Part shown: positions 38,693 through 45,913 of the stretch, piece after piece
How the letters are laid out: each line of letters begins with the position of its first letter
How positions within the stretch are numbered: the stretch's first letter is position 1
Assembly (NCBI GenBank): GCA_022703445.1
Contig: JAKLDR010000002.1
Location: 62,001-126,000, forward strand
Source: Planctomycetota bacterium
Lineage (GTDB): Bacteria > Planctomycetota > SZUA-567 > JAKLDR01
Direction: 5' to 3'
Length of the DNA stretch: 64,000 nucleotides
The notes under the pieces: generated by a model
Told to the model about the DNA's origin: nothing
Database searches by the model: none
Seen by the model: only the letters and a program-made list of their open reading frames with translations
Position numbers and translations under genes: made by a program

Positions 38693-39864
38693 AGACCGCC
38701 GGACCTGCCGCCGTCTGCGCCGCCGTCCTGGCCCTGTCTGCCGCCGCAGGCGAGCCGGCGCCCCCCCAGGGGAACGTCGCCATGGAGGTGCGCACCTATC
38801 AGAGCTCCCAGGACCCGGCGCTCAAGCTCACCGCCGAGTTCCACGTGCCGGCCGAGGCCCGGCCGCTGTGCCTCTTCTTCCACGGCTGGCACCAGACCGC
38901 GGCGGTCTCCCGCAAGGAGGGCTACATCGCCAAGCTCTCCGCGAAGTTCTTCGTGGTCAACGTGGACATGCGCGGCCGGGGCGGCGGCACCGGGACGCCC
39001 GACGCCTCCGGCTTCGAGCTCATCGACGGCCTGGACGCCCTGGACTTCGCCCGGCAGACCTGGCCTGCCAAGGTCGACGGTAAGAGCGGCCCGTACGTGG
39101 TCGGCGGCTCCGGAGGCGGCGGCAACACCCTGGCGCTGGTCGGCAAGGCGCCCGACGTCTTCGCCGCGGCCGCCGAGTGGGCGGGCATGAGCGACTACGC
39201 CCTCTGGCACGGGGACGACAAGGCCGGCCAGTACCGCGACGAGATGGAGGGCAAGGGCTGGATCGGCGGCAGTCCGGAGTCGAACCCGGAGGGCTACCTC
39301 TCGCGCGGCGGACTGCACCTGCTGCCCAACGTGATTTCGCCGCTCCTGGTGGTGCACGGGACCAAGGACACCTCGGTCCCGCCGCACCACGCCGAGAAGT
39401 ACAAACAGCGGGCCGAGGAACTCAGGAAGACCAACATCAGCTTCCACTTCTGGAACGCCGGGCACTCGTCCGAAGACTTCCCGCGCTTCCTCGATTTCCT
39501 TTCGCAGCATGCCGCGCCCCCGAAGCTGCCGGAGAAGGGGACGCTGCTGGTCCACAGCTTCCTGGCTTGCCGGAGCTTCCGGCTGCTCCTCGACCATCCC
39601 TCGCGCGTGGGGAGCGCCGAATATCAGCTCTCGGCCGACGGCGCCCTGCGCTCGTTGGTCTTCGCGCAGCCGGCCAAGAGCGCCCCGGCCAAGGAGTTCG
39701 TCCTGCGCCTGGCCGGCGACGTCAAGGCGATCACCCTCGAAGCGCAGGGCGGCCGGCGGATCGTCGAGCGCGCCAGCCAGGCCGGGGCCTGGAGCGATTT
39801 CCGCTGGGCGGCCGACGGTGCCTGGACGGCCCGGACGCCGGCGGACACGGTCGGGGGGCGCTGA
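38689..39864 (+). CDS. Secreted alpha/beta hydrolase (prolyl-oligopeptidase/esterase-like)
   Basis: A 391-residue protein starting at GTG 38689 with a signal peptide (KTAGPAAVCAAVLALSAAAG). The alpha/beta-hydrolase core has LCLFFHGWHQ (oxyanion region), nucleophile elbow GGSGGGGNT, VVHGTKDTSVPPHH carrying the likely catalytic Asp, and NAGHSSEDF with the His. About 100 C-terminal residues form a beta-rich extra domain. It is the only clearly exported member of this coupled run, and probably acts as an esterase deacetylating or otherwise trimming glycans outside the cytoplasm. Substrate unknown. Confidence 0.82.
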   Translation: MKTAGPAAVCAAVLALSAAAGEPAPPQGNVAMEVRTYQSSQDPALKLTAEFHVPAEARPLCLFFHGWHQTAAVSRKEGYIAKLSAKFFVVNVDMRGRGGGTGTPDASGFELIDGLDALDFARQTWPAKVDGKSGPYVVGGSGGGGNTLALVGKAPDVFAAAAEWAGMSDYALWHGDDKAGQYRDEMEGKGWIGGSPESNPEGYLSRGGLHLLPNVISPLLVVHGTKDTSVPPHHAEKYKQRAEELRKTNISFHFWNAGHSSEDFPRFLDFLSQHAAPPKLPEKGTLLVHSFLACRSFRLLLDHPSRVGSAEYQLSADGALRSLVFAQPAKSAPAKEFVLRLAGDVKAITLEAQGGRRIVERASQAGAWSDFRWAADGAWTARTPADTVGGR

Positions 39865-39868
39865 CGCC

Positions 39869-40219
39869 GTGCGCATGTGGATGGTCGATCCCCGGACCCT
39901 GTGCCGGGCGCACCTGCTCGGCGAGCACGTCGAGTGCCACATGTTCCTGGCCACCTTCCGGCTGGGCCGGAGCCTGGCCGGCTACGTCCGGGACGGCCTG
40001 GTGGAGCTGTCCGCCCTGAAGCGGCGCCACGACGAGCTTGCCAGGGAGATGGGCCGGCGCGGGTACCGGCACCGCTCGCCGCTGGCGCCCGGGCGGCGGC
40101 TGCCGGCGCTTGGCCGGGTCGACCCGGCCGCCAACCGCCGGGAACTGGCCCGCCGCTGCCGGGAGTGCCGCCGGCTTCAGGCGCCGGACAGCGGCGGCCC
40201 GCCCAGGAAGCGGCAGTAG
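39869..40219 (+). CDS. Pyrimidine-dimer DNA glycosylase-like protein (Pyr_excise/endonuclease V type)
   Basis: A 116-residue protein starting at GTG 39869 (or ATG 39875), 4 bp after the hydrolase. RMWMVDPRTLCRAHLLGEHV then ECHMF matches the conserved opening of small proteins related to T4 endonuclease V, where the Glu in GEHVE is catalytic; the middle RRHDELAREMGRRGYRHRS and the C-terminal NRRELARRCRECR are also typical. It would remove UV-induced dimers. Its 3' end overlaps the convergent GT2 gene by 43 bp. The link with the sugar operon is probably only positional. Confidence 0.75.
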   Translation: MRMWMVDPRTLCRAHLLGEHVECHMFLATFRLGRSLAGYVRDGLVELSALKRRHDELAREMGRRGYRHRSPLAPGRRLPALGRVDPAANRRELARRCRECRRLQAPDSGGPPRKRQ

Positions 40220-40914
40220 AGCATCGCGGCCAGGGCCTCCACCGCGTCCCAGGGGCCGATGTTCTTGCCCTCAGCGTAGGTCCGGCCGCGGTAGCTGATG
40301 GGCACCTCGACGACCCGCGCCCGGCACTGGGCCAGGCGCGCGGTGATTTCCGGCTCGATGGTGAAGGCGTTGCTCCGGAGCCGCAGGCGCTTGGCCAGAT
40401 CCGCGCGGATCAGCTTGTAGCAGGTCTCCATGTCCGAGAGCCGCTGGCCGTTGAGCAGGTTGGAGGCGGCGGTCAGCGCCCGGTTGCCGAGCGTATGCCA
40501 CCAGCGCCGCGCGCGGCGGCAGTCGGCGGACGGGGCGAAGCGCGAGCCGTAGACCGCGTCGGCCGCGCCGGCCAGGGCCGGCTCGAGCAGCCGGGCGTAG
40601 TCGGCCGGGTCGTACTCAAGGTCCGCGTCCTGGATGAGCACCCAGTCGCCGGAGGCCAGCTCCAGGCCCTTGCGGACCGCGGCGCCCTTTCCTCGGTTGG
40701 GGTCCTGGCGATGGGAGCGGATGTCGGGGTGGCGCCCGGCCAGTTCGGCGATGATCGCCCGACTGCCGTCGGTCGAGCCGTCGTCGACGATGATCAGCTC
40801 GATGTCGGCGGGGCAGGCCGCGGCCAGGACCCGGTCCACGATCTCCCGGAGCGTCCGCTCCTCGTTGTGGACCGGCATGATCACCGACAGCCGGGGCCGG
40901 GCGGTGGGAGTCAT
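40177..40914 (-). CDS. Family 2 glycosyltransferase (dolichyl-phosphate-mannose synthase-like)
   Basis: A 245-residue protein with AGGA before ATG 40914. The GT-A fold motifs are clear: LSVIMPVHNEERTLREIV, IELIIVDDGSTDGS (DDGS), NRGKGAAVRKGLELA, and IQDADLEYDP (the DxD-like metal site). ETCYKLIRAD and the EPEITARLA block agree with polyprenol-phosphate hexose synthases. No C-terminal membrane helices occur, so it is probably a peripheral enzyme transferring sugar to a lipid carrier. Upstream on the same strand are an epimerase and MscS, suggesting an envelope unit. Confidence 0.92.
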   Translation of the reverse strand: MTPTARPRLSVIMPVHNEERTLREIVDRVLAAACPADIELIIVDDGSTDGSRAIIAELAGRHPDIRSHRQDPNRGKGAAVRKGLELASGDWVLIQDADLEYDPADYARLLEPALAGAADAVYGSRFAPSADCRRARRWWHTLGNRALTAASNLLNGQRLSDMETCYKLIRADLAKRLRLRSNAFTIEPEITARLAQCRARVVEVPISYRGRTYAEGKNIGPWDAVEALAAMLYCRFLGGPPLSGA

Positions 40915-40927
40915 GCGGGGTCCTGGC

Positions 40928-40969
40928 GGATCCGACGGATCGGTCGGATCGGTCGGATCCGTCTGATCG
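40928..40969. repeat. Short tandem repeat of GGATCGGTC-type units
   Basis: Four to five imperfect 9-bp units (GATCGGTCG twice in perfect tandem, flanked by GGATCCGAC and GGATCCGTC) fill the gap between two co-directional genes. The outer units are mutually inverted, so the tract is also palindromic. Confidence 0.6.
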
Positions 40970-40980
40970 CCGGCACGCAG

Positions 40981-41955
40981 TCAGCCCCTGGGCTTCAGCT
41001 CGTCGATCACCGTCTGGAGCATGGCCTCGAGCCTGGTGTCCGGAGCGTAGCCGATGGCCGCGCGCAGCTTGGAGACGTCGGGCTTGCGGCGCTCCATGTC
41101 CACGAAGTTCTCGCCGAAGACCTCCTGGTAGCTCTGGAGCACGACCTCCGAGGGGCTCCCGGTCATGGCCTTGACCTTGCGGGCCAGGTCCATGATGGTG
41201 ATCTCCTGGTCGCTGCCGATGTTGTAGACCTGCCCGACCGTCGCGGGCCGCGCGGCCAGCTCGGCCAGGCAGCGGACCACGTCCTTGACGAAGGTGAAGC
41301 AGCGCCGCTGCCGGCCGTCGCCGTAGACGGTGATCGGCCGGCCGGCCAGGGCCTGGCCCACGAAGGTCGGCACCACCATGCCGTAGTGCCCGACCTGCCG
41401 GGGCCCGATGGTGTTGAAGAGCCGCACCACCGTCACCGGCAGCGAGGTCGAGTAGAAGTAGGCGAAGGCGTGGAACTCGTCCAGGAGCTTGCTGGCCGCG
41501 TAGGACCAGCGCCGGTGCCGGCTGGTGCCGATGATCGAGTCGTCGTCCTCGCGGAAGCTCTCCCGCGGGTTGGCGCCGTAGACCTCGCTGGTGGAGGCCA
41601 CCACCGTGCGCAGGCGGAAGAGGTTGGCCACCTTCAGGACCGTCTCGGTGGTGTGCAGATTCTTCTCGATGGTCTGGATGGCGCTCTCCATGACCTTCTT
41701 CACCCCGACCACCGCGGCCAGGTGGAAGACCACGTGGGCGTCGGCGGCCAGAGCGCGCAGCAGCGCCTCGTCCCCGGCCGAGGACACGTACAGCCGGAAG
41801 CCGGGCCGGCCCTCGACGGACCGGAGGTTGGCGATCGAGCCGGTGGAGAGGTCGTCGACCGCGGTCACCCGCCAGCCCGCGGCCAGCAGGTGCTCGGCCA
41901 GGTGGCTGCCGATGAAGCCGGCGCCGCCGGTGATCAGGGCGTGGTTCTGGCTCAT
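40981..41955 (-). CDS. NAD-dependent epimerase/dehydratase (nucleotide-sugar)
   Basis: A 324-residue extended-SDR protein. HALITGGAGFIGSHLAEHLL binds NAD; VDDLSTGSIANL follows; STSEVYGANP carries the catalytic Thr/Ser and SYAASKLLDE has the YxxxK pair. RLFNTIGPRQ and FTFVKDVVRCL are typical of UDP-glucose 4-epimerase and UDP-glucuronate decarboxylase relatives. The closest reading is UDP-glucuronate decarboxylase or a GalE-like epimerase; I cannot decide. ATG 41955 overlaps the MscS stop by 4 bases (ATGA). It probably supplies activated sugars to the neighbouring glycosyltransferase. Confidence 0.92.
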   Translation of the reverse strand: MSQNHALITGGAGFIGSHLAEHLLAAGWRVTAVDDLSTGSIANLRSVEGRPGFRLYVSSAGDEALLRALAADAHVVFHLAAVVGVKKVMESAIQTIEKNLHTTETVLKVANLFRLRTVVASTSEVYGANPRESFREDDDSIIGTSRHRRWSYAASKLLDEFHAFAYFYSTSLPVTVVRLFNTIGPRQVGHYGMVVPTFVGQALAGRPITVYGDGRQRRCFTFVKDVVRCLAELAARPATVGQVYNIGSDQEITIMDLARKVKAMTGSPSEVVLQSYQEVFGENFVDMERRKPDVSKLRAAIGYAPDTRLEAMLQTVIDELKPRG

Positions 41956-43136
41956 TTCCTTCCGCCTTCCTGTGCCGCCGGGGCCATGGGCGCCGGCGGG
42001 ACGACCCCCTGGATGCTCCGGACGTGGATGTCCCTCTGCGGGAAGGGAATCTCGATGCCCTCCTCCGCGAAGCGCCGGTTGACGGCCATGTTGAGTTCGT
42101 CGACCGTCGGAAAGGCGTCGCGGTAGTCGGCCACGTGGCAGACCAGCTTGAAGACCAGGGCGCTGTCCCCGAAGTCCGTGAAGAAGACGGCCGGCGCCGG
42201 CTCCTTGAGCACCTTGGGGTGCGCGCCGGCGATGGCCGTGAGCACGCGCTTGACCTTGTCCGGGTCCGTGCCGTAGGCCACCGTGAAGTCCCGGCGGATG
42301 GCCAGGCGCGGGTCCGGGTAGCTCAGGTTGACGATGCGCGCGCCCGAGATCTCCTTGTTGGGCAGGATCACCAGGGCGTGGTCGAAGGTCATGATCTTGG
42401 TGCTGCGCAGCCCGATCTCGTGGACGTCGCCGGTCAGGCCGTCGGCCAGCTGGATGCGGTCGCCGATCCGGAAGGGCCGGTCCACGAGTATCGTGAAGCC
42501 GGCGATCATGTTGGCCACGGTCTCCTGGGCGGCCAGGGCCACGGCCAGCGAGGCCACGCCTGCGGCGCCCAGCAGCGCGGCGATCTTGACGTCGAAGTGG
42601 CCCAGGATGACGGTAACCGCTATGAAGAGCACGACGATCTTGGCGACCCTCCGGAAGAGGGGCACCAGCTTGTTGTCCATGGGGGTCGCGGTCCTGGCGG
42701 CGATCTCCACCAGATACCAGTCGGCCACGGCGGCGACGACCGCGTAGGCCACCAGGGCCACCGCCAGGACCACCGCGGAGTAGAGCAGCCCCCCGGCGAT
42801 CTGGCCGGGCACGCTCCGGGCGAACCCCAGCCCCTCGGTGACCCAGTGGAAGAGCGCGTTCATTCCGCCGGCGGCGGCCAGGGCCAGCGCCGGCCTGCGG
42901 GCGTGCTCCAGGACGATGCCGTCGAGCCTGGTGGAGGTGCGCCGGGAGAGCGGCAGCAGGACGCGTCGCCAGACCAGCCCCAGCAGCCACACCCCCAGGG
43001 CCAGCACGGCCAGCCCGGCCAGCGCCCAGAAAAGCCGTTGCTGGTCGAGCGACAGCCCCTGATACCAGCCACCGGGAATCTCGGGGAAGGCCGGCAGGGC
43101 GTTCTGGATCCTGTCAGCGTCTTCGGATGCCGCCAA
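41952..43136 (-). CDS. Small-conductance mechanosensitive channel (MscS family)
   Basis: A 394-residue protein. TTG 43136 has GGGAGG seven bases upstream, the best start. Four hydrophobic helices cover about 35-190, ending in the pore-lining helix LLGAAGVASLAVALAAQETV. The MscS beta domain follows: GFTILVDRPFRIGDRIQL, GDVHEIGLRSTKIMTFD and VILPNKEISGARIVN. The C-terminal domain is standard. It opens under membrane tension and vents solutes on hypo-osmotic shock. Translationally coupled to the downstream epimerase. Confidence 0.95.
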   Translation of the reverse strand: MAASEDADRIQNALPAFPEIPGGWYQGLSLDQQRLFWALAGLAVLALGVWLLGLVWRRVLLPLSRRTSTRLDGIVLEHARRPALALAAAGGMNALFHWVTEGLGFARSVPGQIAGGLLYSAVVLAVALVAYAVVAAVADWYLVEIAARTATPMDNKLVPLFRRVAKIVVLFIAVTVILGHFDVKIAALLGAAGVASLAVALAAQETVANMIAGFTILVDRPFRIGDRIQLADGLTGDVHEIGLRSTKIMTFDHALVILPNKEISGARIVNLSYPDPRLAIRRDFTVAYGTDPDKVKRVLTAIAGAHPKVLKEPAPAVFFTDFGDSALVFKLVCHVADYRDAFPTVDELNMAVNRRFAEEGIEIPFPQRDIHVRSIQGVVPPAPMAPAAQEGGRK

Positions 43137-43222
43137 GCTGCGCCCTCCCTCTGACGATGAACTCCGTGCGACGGCCCCAGTCTAGCCGCCGGCCCCGGGC
43201 TTTCAACCCACCTGGGCGGCTT

Positions 43223-43250
43223 TTGACACCGGCGGCGGCCGACCTATAAT
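43223..43250 (+). promoter_or_regulatory. Consensus sigma-70 promoter of the FHA/metallophosphoesterase pair
   Basis: Perfect TTGACA (43223-43228), 16 bp spacer, perfect TATAAT (43245-43250), 33 bp before ATG 43284. This is the strongest promoter in the window. Confidence 0.85.
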
Positions 43251-43283
43251 TCGCACGGGTTCCGGGGAGGTCCATACCGCGCC

Positions 43284-44042
43284 ATGAGCTGCCTGGTGGT
43301 CACCTCCGGCCGCGCCAAAGGCCGGACTTTCAAGATCACCCCCGACCGCGAGGCGGTGGTGGGGCGGGTCAGCGAGTGCGATGTCTGCATCGCCGACCCG
43401 CACATCAGCCGCCGGCACTGCGTGATCGCCGCCGGTCAGACCGGGTACTTCGTGCGCGACCTGGGCAGCGCCAACGGCGTGGCCATCAACGGCGCCAAGA
43501 TATCCGCCGAGGCCCCCCTCAAGGACGGCGACAAGCTGATGCTCGGCAAGGTGGAGATCGAGTTCCACCAGGAAGAGCGCTTCGAGGACGCCGAGACCAA
43601 GAAGCTCGCCGCCGCGGCCGCCGCGGCCGCCGCCAGCCCGCAGATCCCACCGCGCAAGCGCTCGGCCCGGATCGAAACCCAGGCGGTCGTGGAGTTCTGC
43701 GCGCGCTGCTCCGGGAGCGTCCCGGCGGCGGCGATCAAGTCCGGCAAGGCCCGGCGGGGCCCGGACGGGCTGCTCTGCCCGGAGTGCCTGGCCGGCGACG
43801 CCGCCCGGGCTGACGCCGGTGCCGCCCGCCGCCGGCCGGCCGCCCCGGGCCCGAATGCCGAAGTCACCGAGTTCTCCGCCGGTCCCAAGCGGGGCGCCGC
43901 CGGCCCGGCCCCGGCCATAGACGACGTGATCCCGCTGGACGACGACGATCTGCCGGTCCTTCCGGACGATCCCCCTCCGTCCGCGCCCAAGGCGGCGGCC
44001 GCCGACGCCACCACGCCGATCCCCGGAAAGAGGCCATCCTGA
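43284..44042 (+). CDS. FHA-domain protein with zinc ribbon and disordered tail
   Basis: A 252-residue protein. The FHA domain (about 1-95) has VVGRVSECDVCI, DPHISRRHCVI and LGSANGVAING, with the Arg, Ser-x-x-His and Asn-Gly residues that bind phosphothreonine. Residues about 105-115 are poly-alanine; then CARCSGSVPAAAI and CPEC make a likely zinc ribbon. The remaining 100 residues are Pro/Ala/Asp-rich and probably unstructured, with a DDDDLPVLPDD acidic patch. It would recruit a Ser/Thr-kinase-phosphorylated partner; no such kinase is in this window. The stop overlaps the next start by one base. Confidence 0.88.
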   Translation: MSCLVVTSGRAKGRTFKITPDREAVVGRVSECDVCIADPHISRRHCVIAAGQTGYFVRDLGSANGVAINGAKISAEAPLKDGDKLMLGKVEIEFHQEERFEDAETKKLAAAAAAAAASPQIPPRKRSARIETQAVVEFCARCSGSVPAAAIKSGKARRGPDGLLCPECLAGDAARADAGAARRRPAAPGPNAEVTEFSAGPKRGAAGPAPAIDDVIPLDDDDLPVLPDDPPPSAPKAAAADATTPIPGKRPS

Positions 44043-44773
44043 TGGACGCCCTGGTCAGCGACATCCACGGCAACCTGGCGGCCCTGGAGGCGGTCCTGGA
44101 GGACATCGACAAGCGCAACGTCAAACGCATCATCAGCCTGGGCGACGTCGTCGGCTACGGCCCGCGTCCGGTGGAGTGCCTCAAGCTGGTCATGGAGCGC
44201 TGCGCCTTCAGCCTGCTCGGTAACCACGAGTACGCGGTGCTGCGCGGGCCGGAGGGCTTCAACCCCATCGCCGTGGAGGCCATCAACTGGACCAAGCGGC
44301 AGCTGACCGATCCCGATCTGATCTTCTTCCTGAGCAGCCTGAAGGCCGCCAAGCTCGAGCAGAACATCCTCTACGTGCACGGCTCGGCCGAGGACCCGCT
44401 CATGGAGTACGTCCGGGAGGCCGAGGACCACGCCCAGTTCGTGAAGTTCGTCGCGGACATGCAGCGCGACTTCCAGCGCTTCGACCTGTGCTTCACCGGG
44501 CACAACCACCGCGCCTTCCTGGGCACGCCGGATGCGTTCATCTTCCCGCACCCGGCCTGGTCCAAGTTCCACGTGAAGGACAAGAAGCTCTACATCTGCG
44601 TCGGCTCGGTGGGCCAGCCGCGCGACGACCGGCCGCAGGCCAGCTACGCCACCTTCGACGGCGACGTCGTCGAATTCCACCGGGTGGCCTATGACATCGA
44701 GCGCACCGCCCGGGAGATCAAGGCCGCCGGGCTGCACCCCTTCCTGGCGGAGAGATTGTACCTAGGGCAGTAG
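44042..44773 (+). CDS. Calcineurin-like metallophosphoesterase
   Basis: A 243-residue protein with the five metal-binding blocks of the family: SDIHGNLAAL, LGDVVGYGPRP, GNHEYAV, VHGSAEDP and GHNHRAF. The form with VGYGPRP is shared with small single-domain phosphodiesterases of the YfcE/ApaH-like group; substrates could be cyclic nucleotides, dinucleoside polyphosphates or phosphoproteins. No signal peptide. Coupled one base after the FHA gene, so a role in removing the phosphate that FHA recognises is conceivable but unproven. Confidence 0.88.
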   Translation: MDALVSDIHGNLAALEAVLEDIDKRNVKRIISLGDVVGYGPRPVECLKLVMERCAFSLLGNHEYAVLRGPEGFNPIAVEAINWTKRQLTDPDLIFFLSSLKAAKLEQNILYVHGSAEDPLMEYVREAEDHAQFVKFVADMQRDFQRFDLCFTGHNHRAFLGTPDAFIFPHPAWSKFHVKDKKLYICVGSVGQPRDDRPQASYATFDGDVVEFHRVAYDIERTAREIKAAGLHPFLAERLYLGQ

Positions 44774-44796
44774 CCAGCCAGGACAACAACTGCGAC

Positions 44797-44928
44797 TTCA
44801 ACCACGGAGGACGCGGAGTACGCAGAGGTTGGAGCCCATCCGCGGCGCAAGGACTTTGCAGGAGCACGATATCCGCCGCGAACGAGAACTTCCGTCCTCT
44901 GTGTCCTCCGCGTCCTCCGTGGTGAAGA
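44797..44928. repeat. Palindromic repeat between convergent genes
   Basis: Arm 44797-44828 (CCACGGAGGACGCGGAGTAC, then GCAGAGG) and arm 44896-44928, whose complement reads TTCACCACGGAGGACGCGGA then GGACACAGAGG. Repeats built from ACGGAGGACxCxGAGG units are common in metagenome-derived genomes. It fills most of the 185-bp gap between convergent genes and could terminate both. Confidence 0.65.
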
Positions 44929-44958
44929 CCCTTGCCGTTCTTGGCGGCTCAGACCGTT

Positions 44959-45771
44959 TCAGGGCAGTTCGGATATGAAGTTCTGCGGACCGAGCCCCAG
45001 CCGCCTGGCGTACTCCACCAGCGGCACGATGCAGGACATGTGCCAGAACGCGTGGCAGTCGGTCTCGAAAACCAGCCGGGTTCCGACGCGGGCGGCCAGC
45101 GCGTAGAGCGCGGCGGCGCTCTTCTGGGGCGCCAGGTGCCCGGCGGTGAGCAGCTGCCGGGGAAAGCCGAGCAGCACTCCGCGGTCGCGCATCTCCTCGA
45201 AAAGCCCCGCGGCCCCGCCGCCGTCTCCGGCCAGGACCGCGTGGACGTCGGCCGGTTGCGGCCGGCCCATGGGAATGAGCGGATGGGCCAGCGAGGTGGC
45301 CAGCCCCGAGCGCACCGCGGACAGGGTCTGATCGAGGATGTGCCGGGCGACGGCCCCGGGCTCGTCCGATCCGGGGCCGGGCATGCAGGCCAGCCCGGGG
45401 TGGTTGGCGGAGAAGGCCGCGAAGTCGAGCTCCCGGCGGCCGGCAGCCGAGACGGCGAACAGGCCGGGCCGGAAGACGTCGACTTCGGCGCCGACTCGGA
45501 AGGGCGGCAGTCCGGCGGGGTCCAGCCCGGCCAGCAGCGCGCGCAGCTTCCGGGTGCGCTCCAGCCCCGGACGCCCGCCCATCTCGGCGACCAGTTCGGC
45601 GGACAGCCCGGGCTGGGGCTCCAGGATGTGGTCGGTGAAGCCCACCCCGTCGATGCCCAGCCCGGCGGCGTGGCGCAGGACTTCGCCGGCGCGGTAGCCG
45701 GGCGACTTGTCGGCGCAGCCGGAGAGCTCGCTGTGGACGTGGAGGTCGATGATTCTGAAGCCGTCGATCAT
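44959..45771 (-). CDS. PHP-domain phosphoesterase-like protein
   Basis: A 270-residue protein starting at ATG 45771. DLHVHSELSGCADKSPGY is PHP motif I; GIDGVGFTDHI is motif II; GAEVDVF, FSANHPG, LAHPL and ETDCHAFWH supply further metal ligands. The family includes histidinol-phosphate phosphatase and polymerase-associated phosphoesterases; length and layout are near the former, but hisN-like context is absent. The -10 box ends 7 bp before the ATG, so the mRNA should be leaderless. Confidence 0.85.
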   Translation of the reverse strand: MIDGFRIIDLHVHSELSGCADKSPGYRAGEVLRHAAGLGIDGVGFTDHILEPQPGLSAELVAEMGGRPGLERTRKLRALLAGLDPAGLPPFRVGAEVDVFRPGLFAVSAAGRRELDFAAFSANHPGLACMPGPGSDEPGAVARHILDQTLSAVRSGLATSLAHPLIPMGRPQPADVHAVLAGDGGGAAGLFEEMRDRGVLLGFPRQLLTAGHLAPQKSAAALYALAARVGTRLVFETDCHAFWHMSCIVPLVEYARRLGLGPQNFISELP

Positions 45772-45778
45772 GCCCCGG

Positions 45779-45807
45779 ATTATAGCCGGCAGCCGGGCGC
45801 GCTGCCA
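45779..45807 (-). promoter_or_regulatory. Promoter producing a leaderless mRNA for the PHP gene
   Basis: Minus-strand perfect TATAAT (45784-45779); seven bases separate it from ATG 45771. The -35 is weak (TGGCAG or CTGGCA, 17-18 bp upstream). Confidence 0.55.
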
Positions 45808-45877
45808 GGATCCCGGGACGGTGGTTATCCCGGAACGCCCCGGCCGCGAATCTGCCCGGCGGGGCGGCGCCAGCCGC

Positions 45878-45883
45878 TATAAT
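45878..45883 (+). promoter_or_regulatory. Perfect -10 box upstream of the GH106 gene
   Basis: TATAAT, 30 bp before ATG 45914. No acceptable -35 is found at 15-19 bp, so the promoter may need an activator. Confidence 0.4.
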
Positions 45884-45913
45884 CGGGCCGGCCCCTTTCG
45901 GGAGGAACGACCC

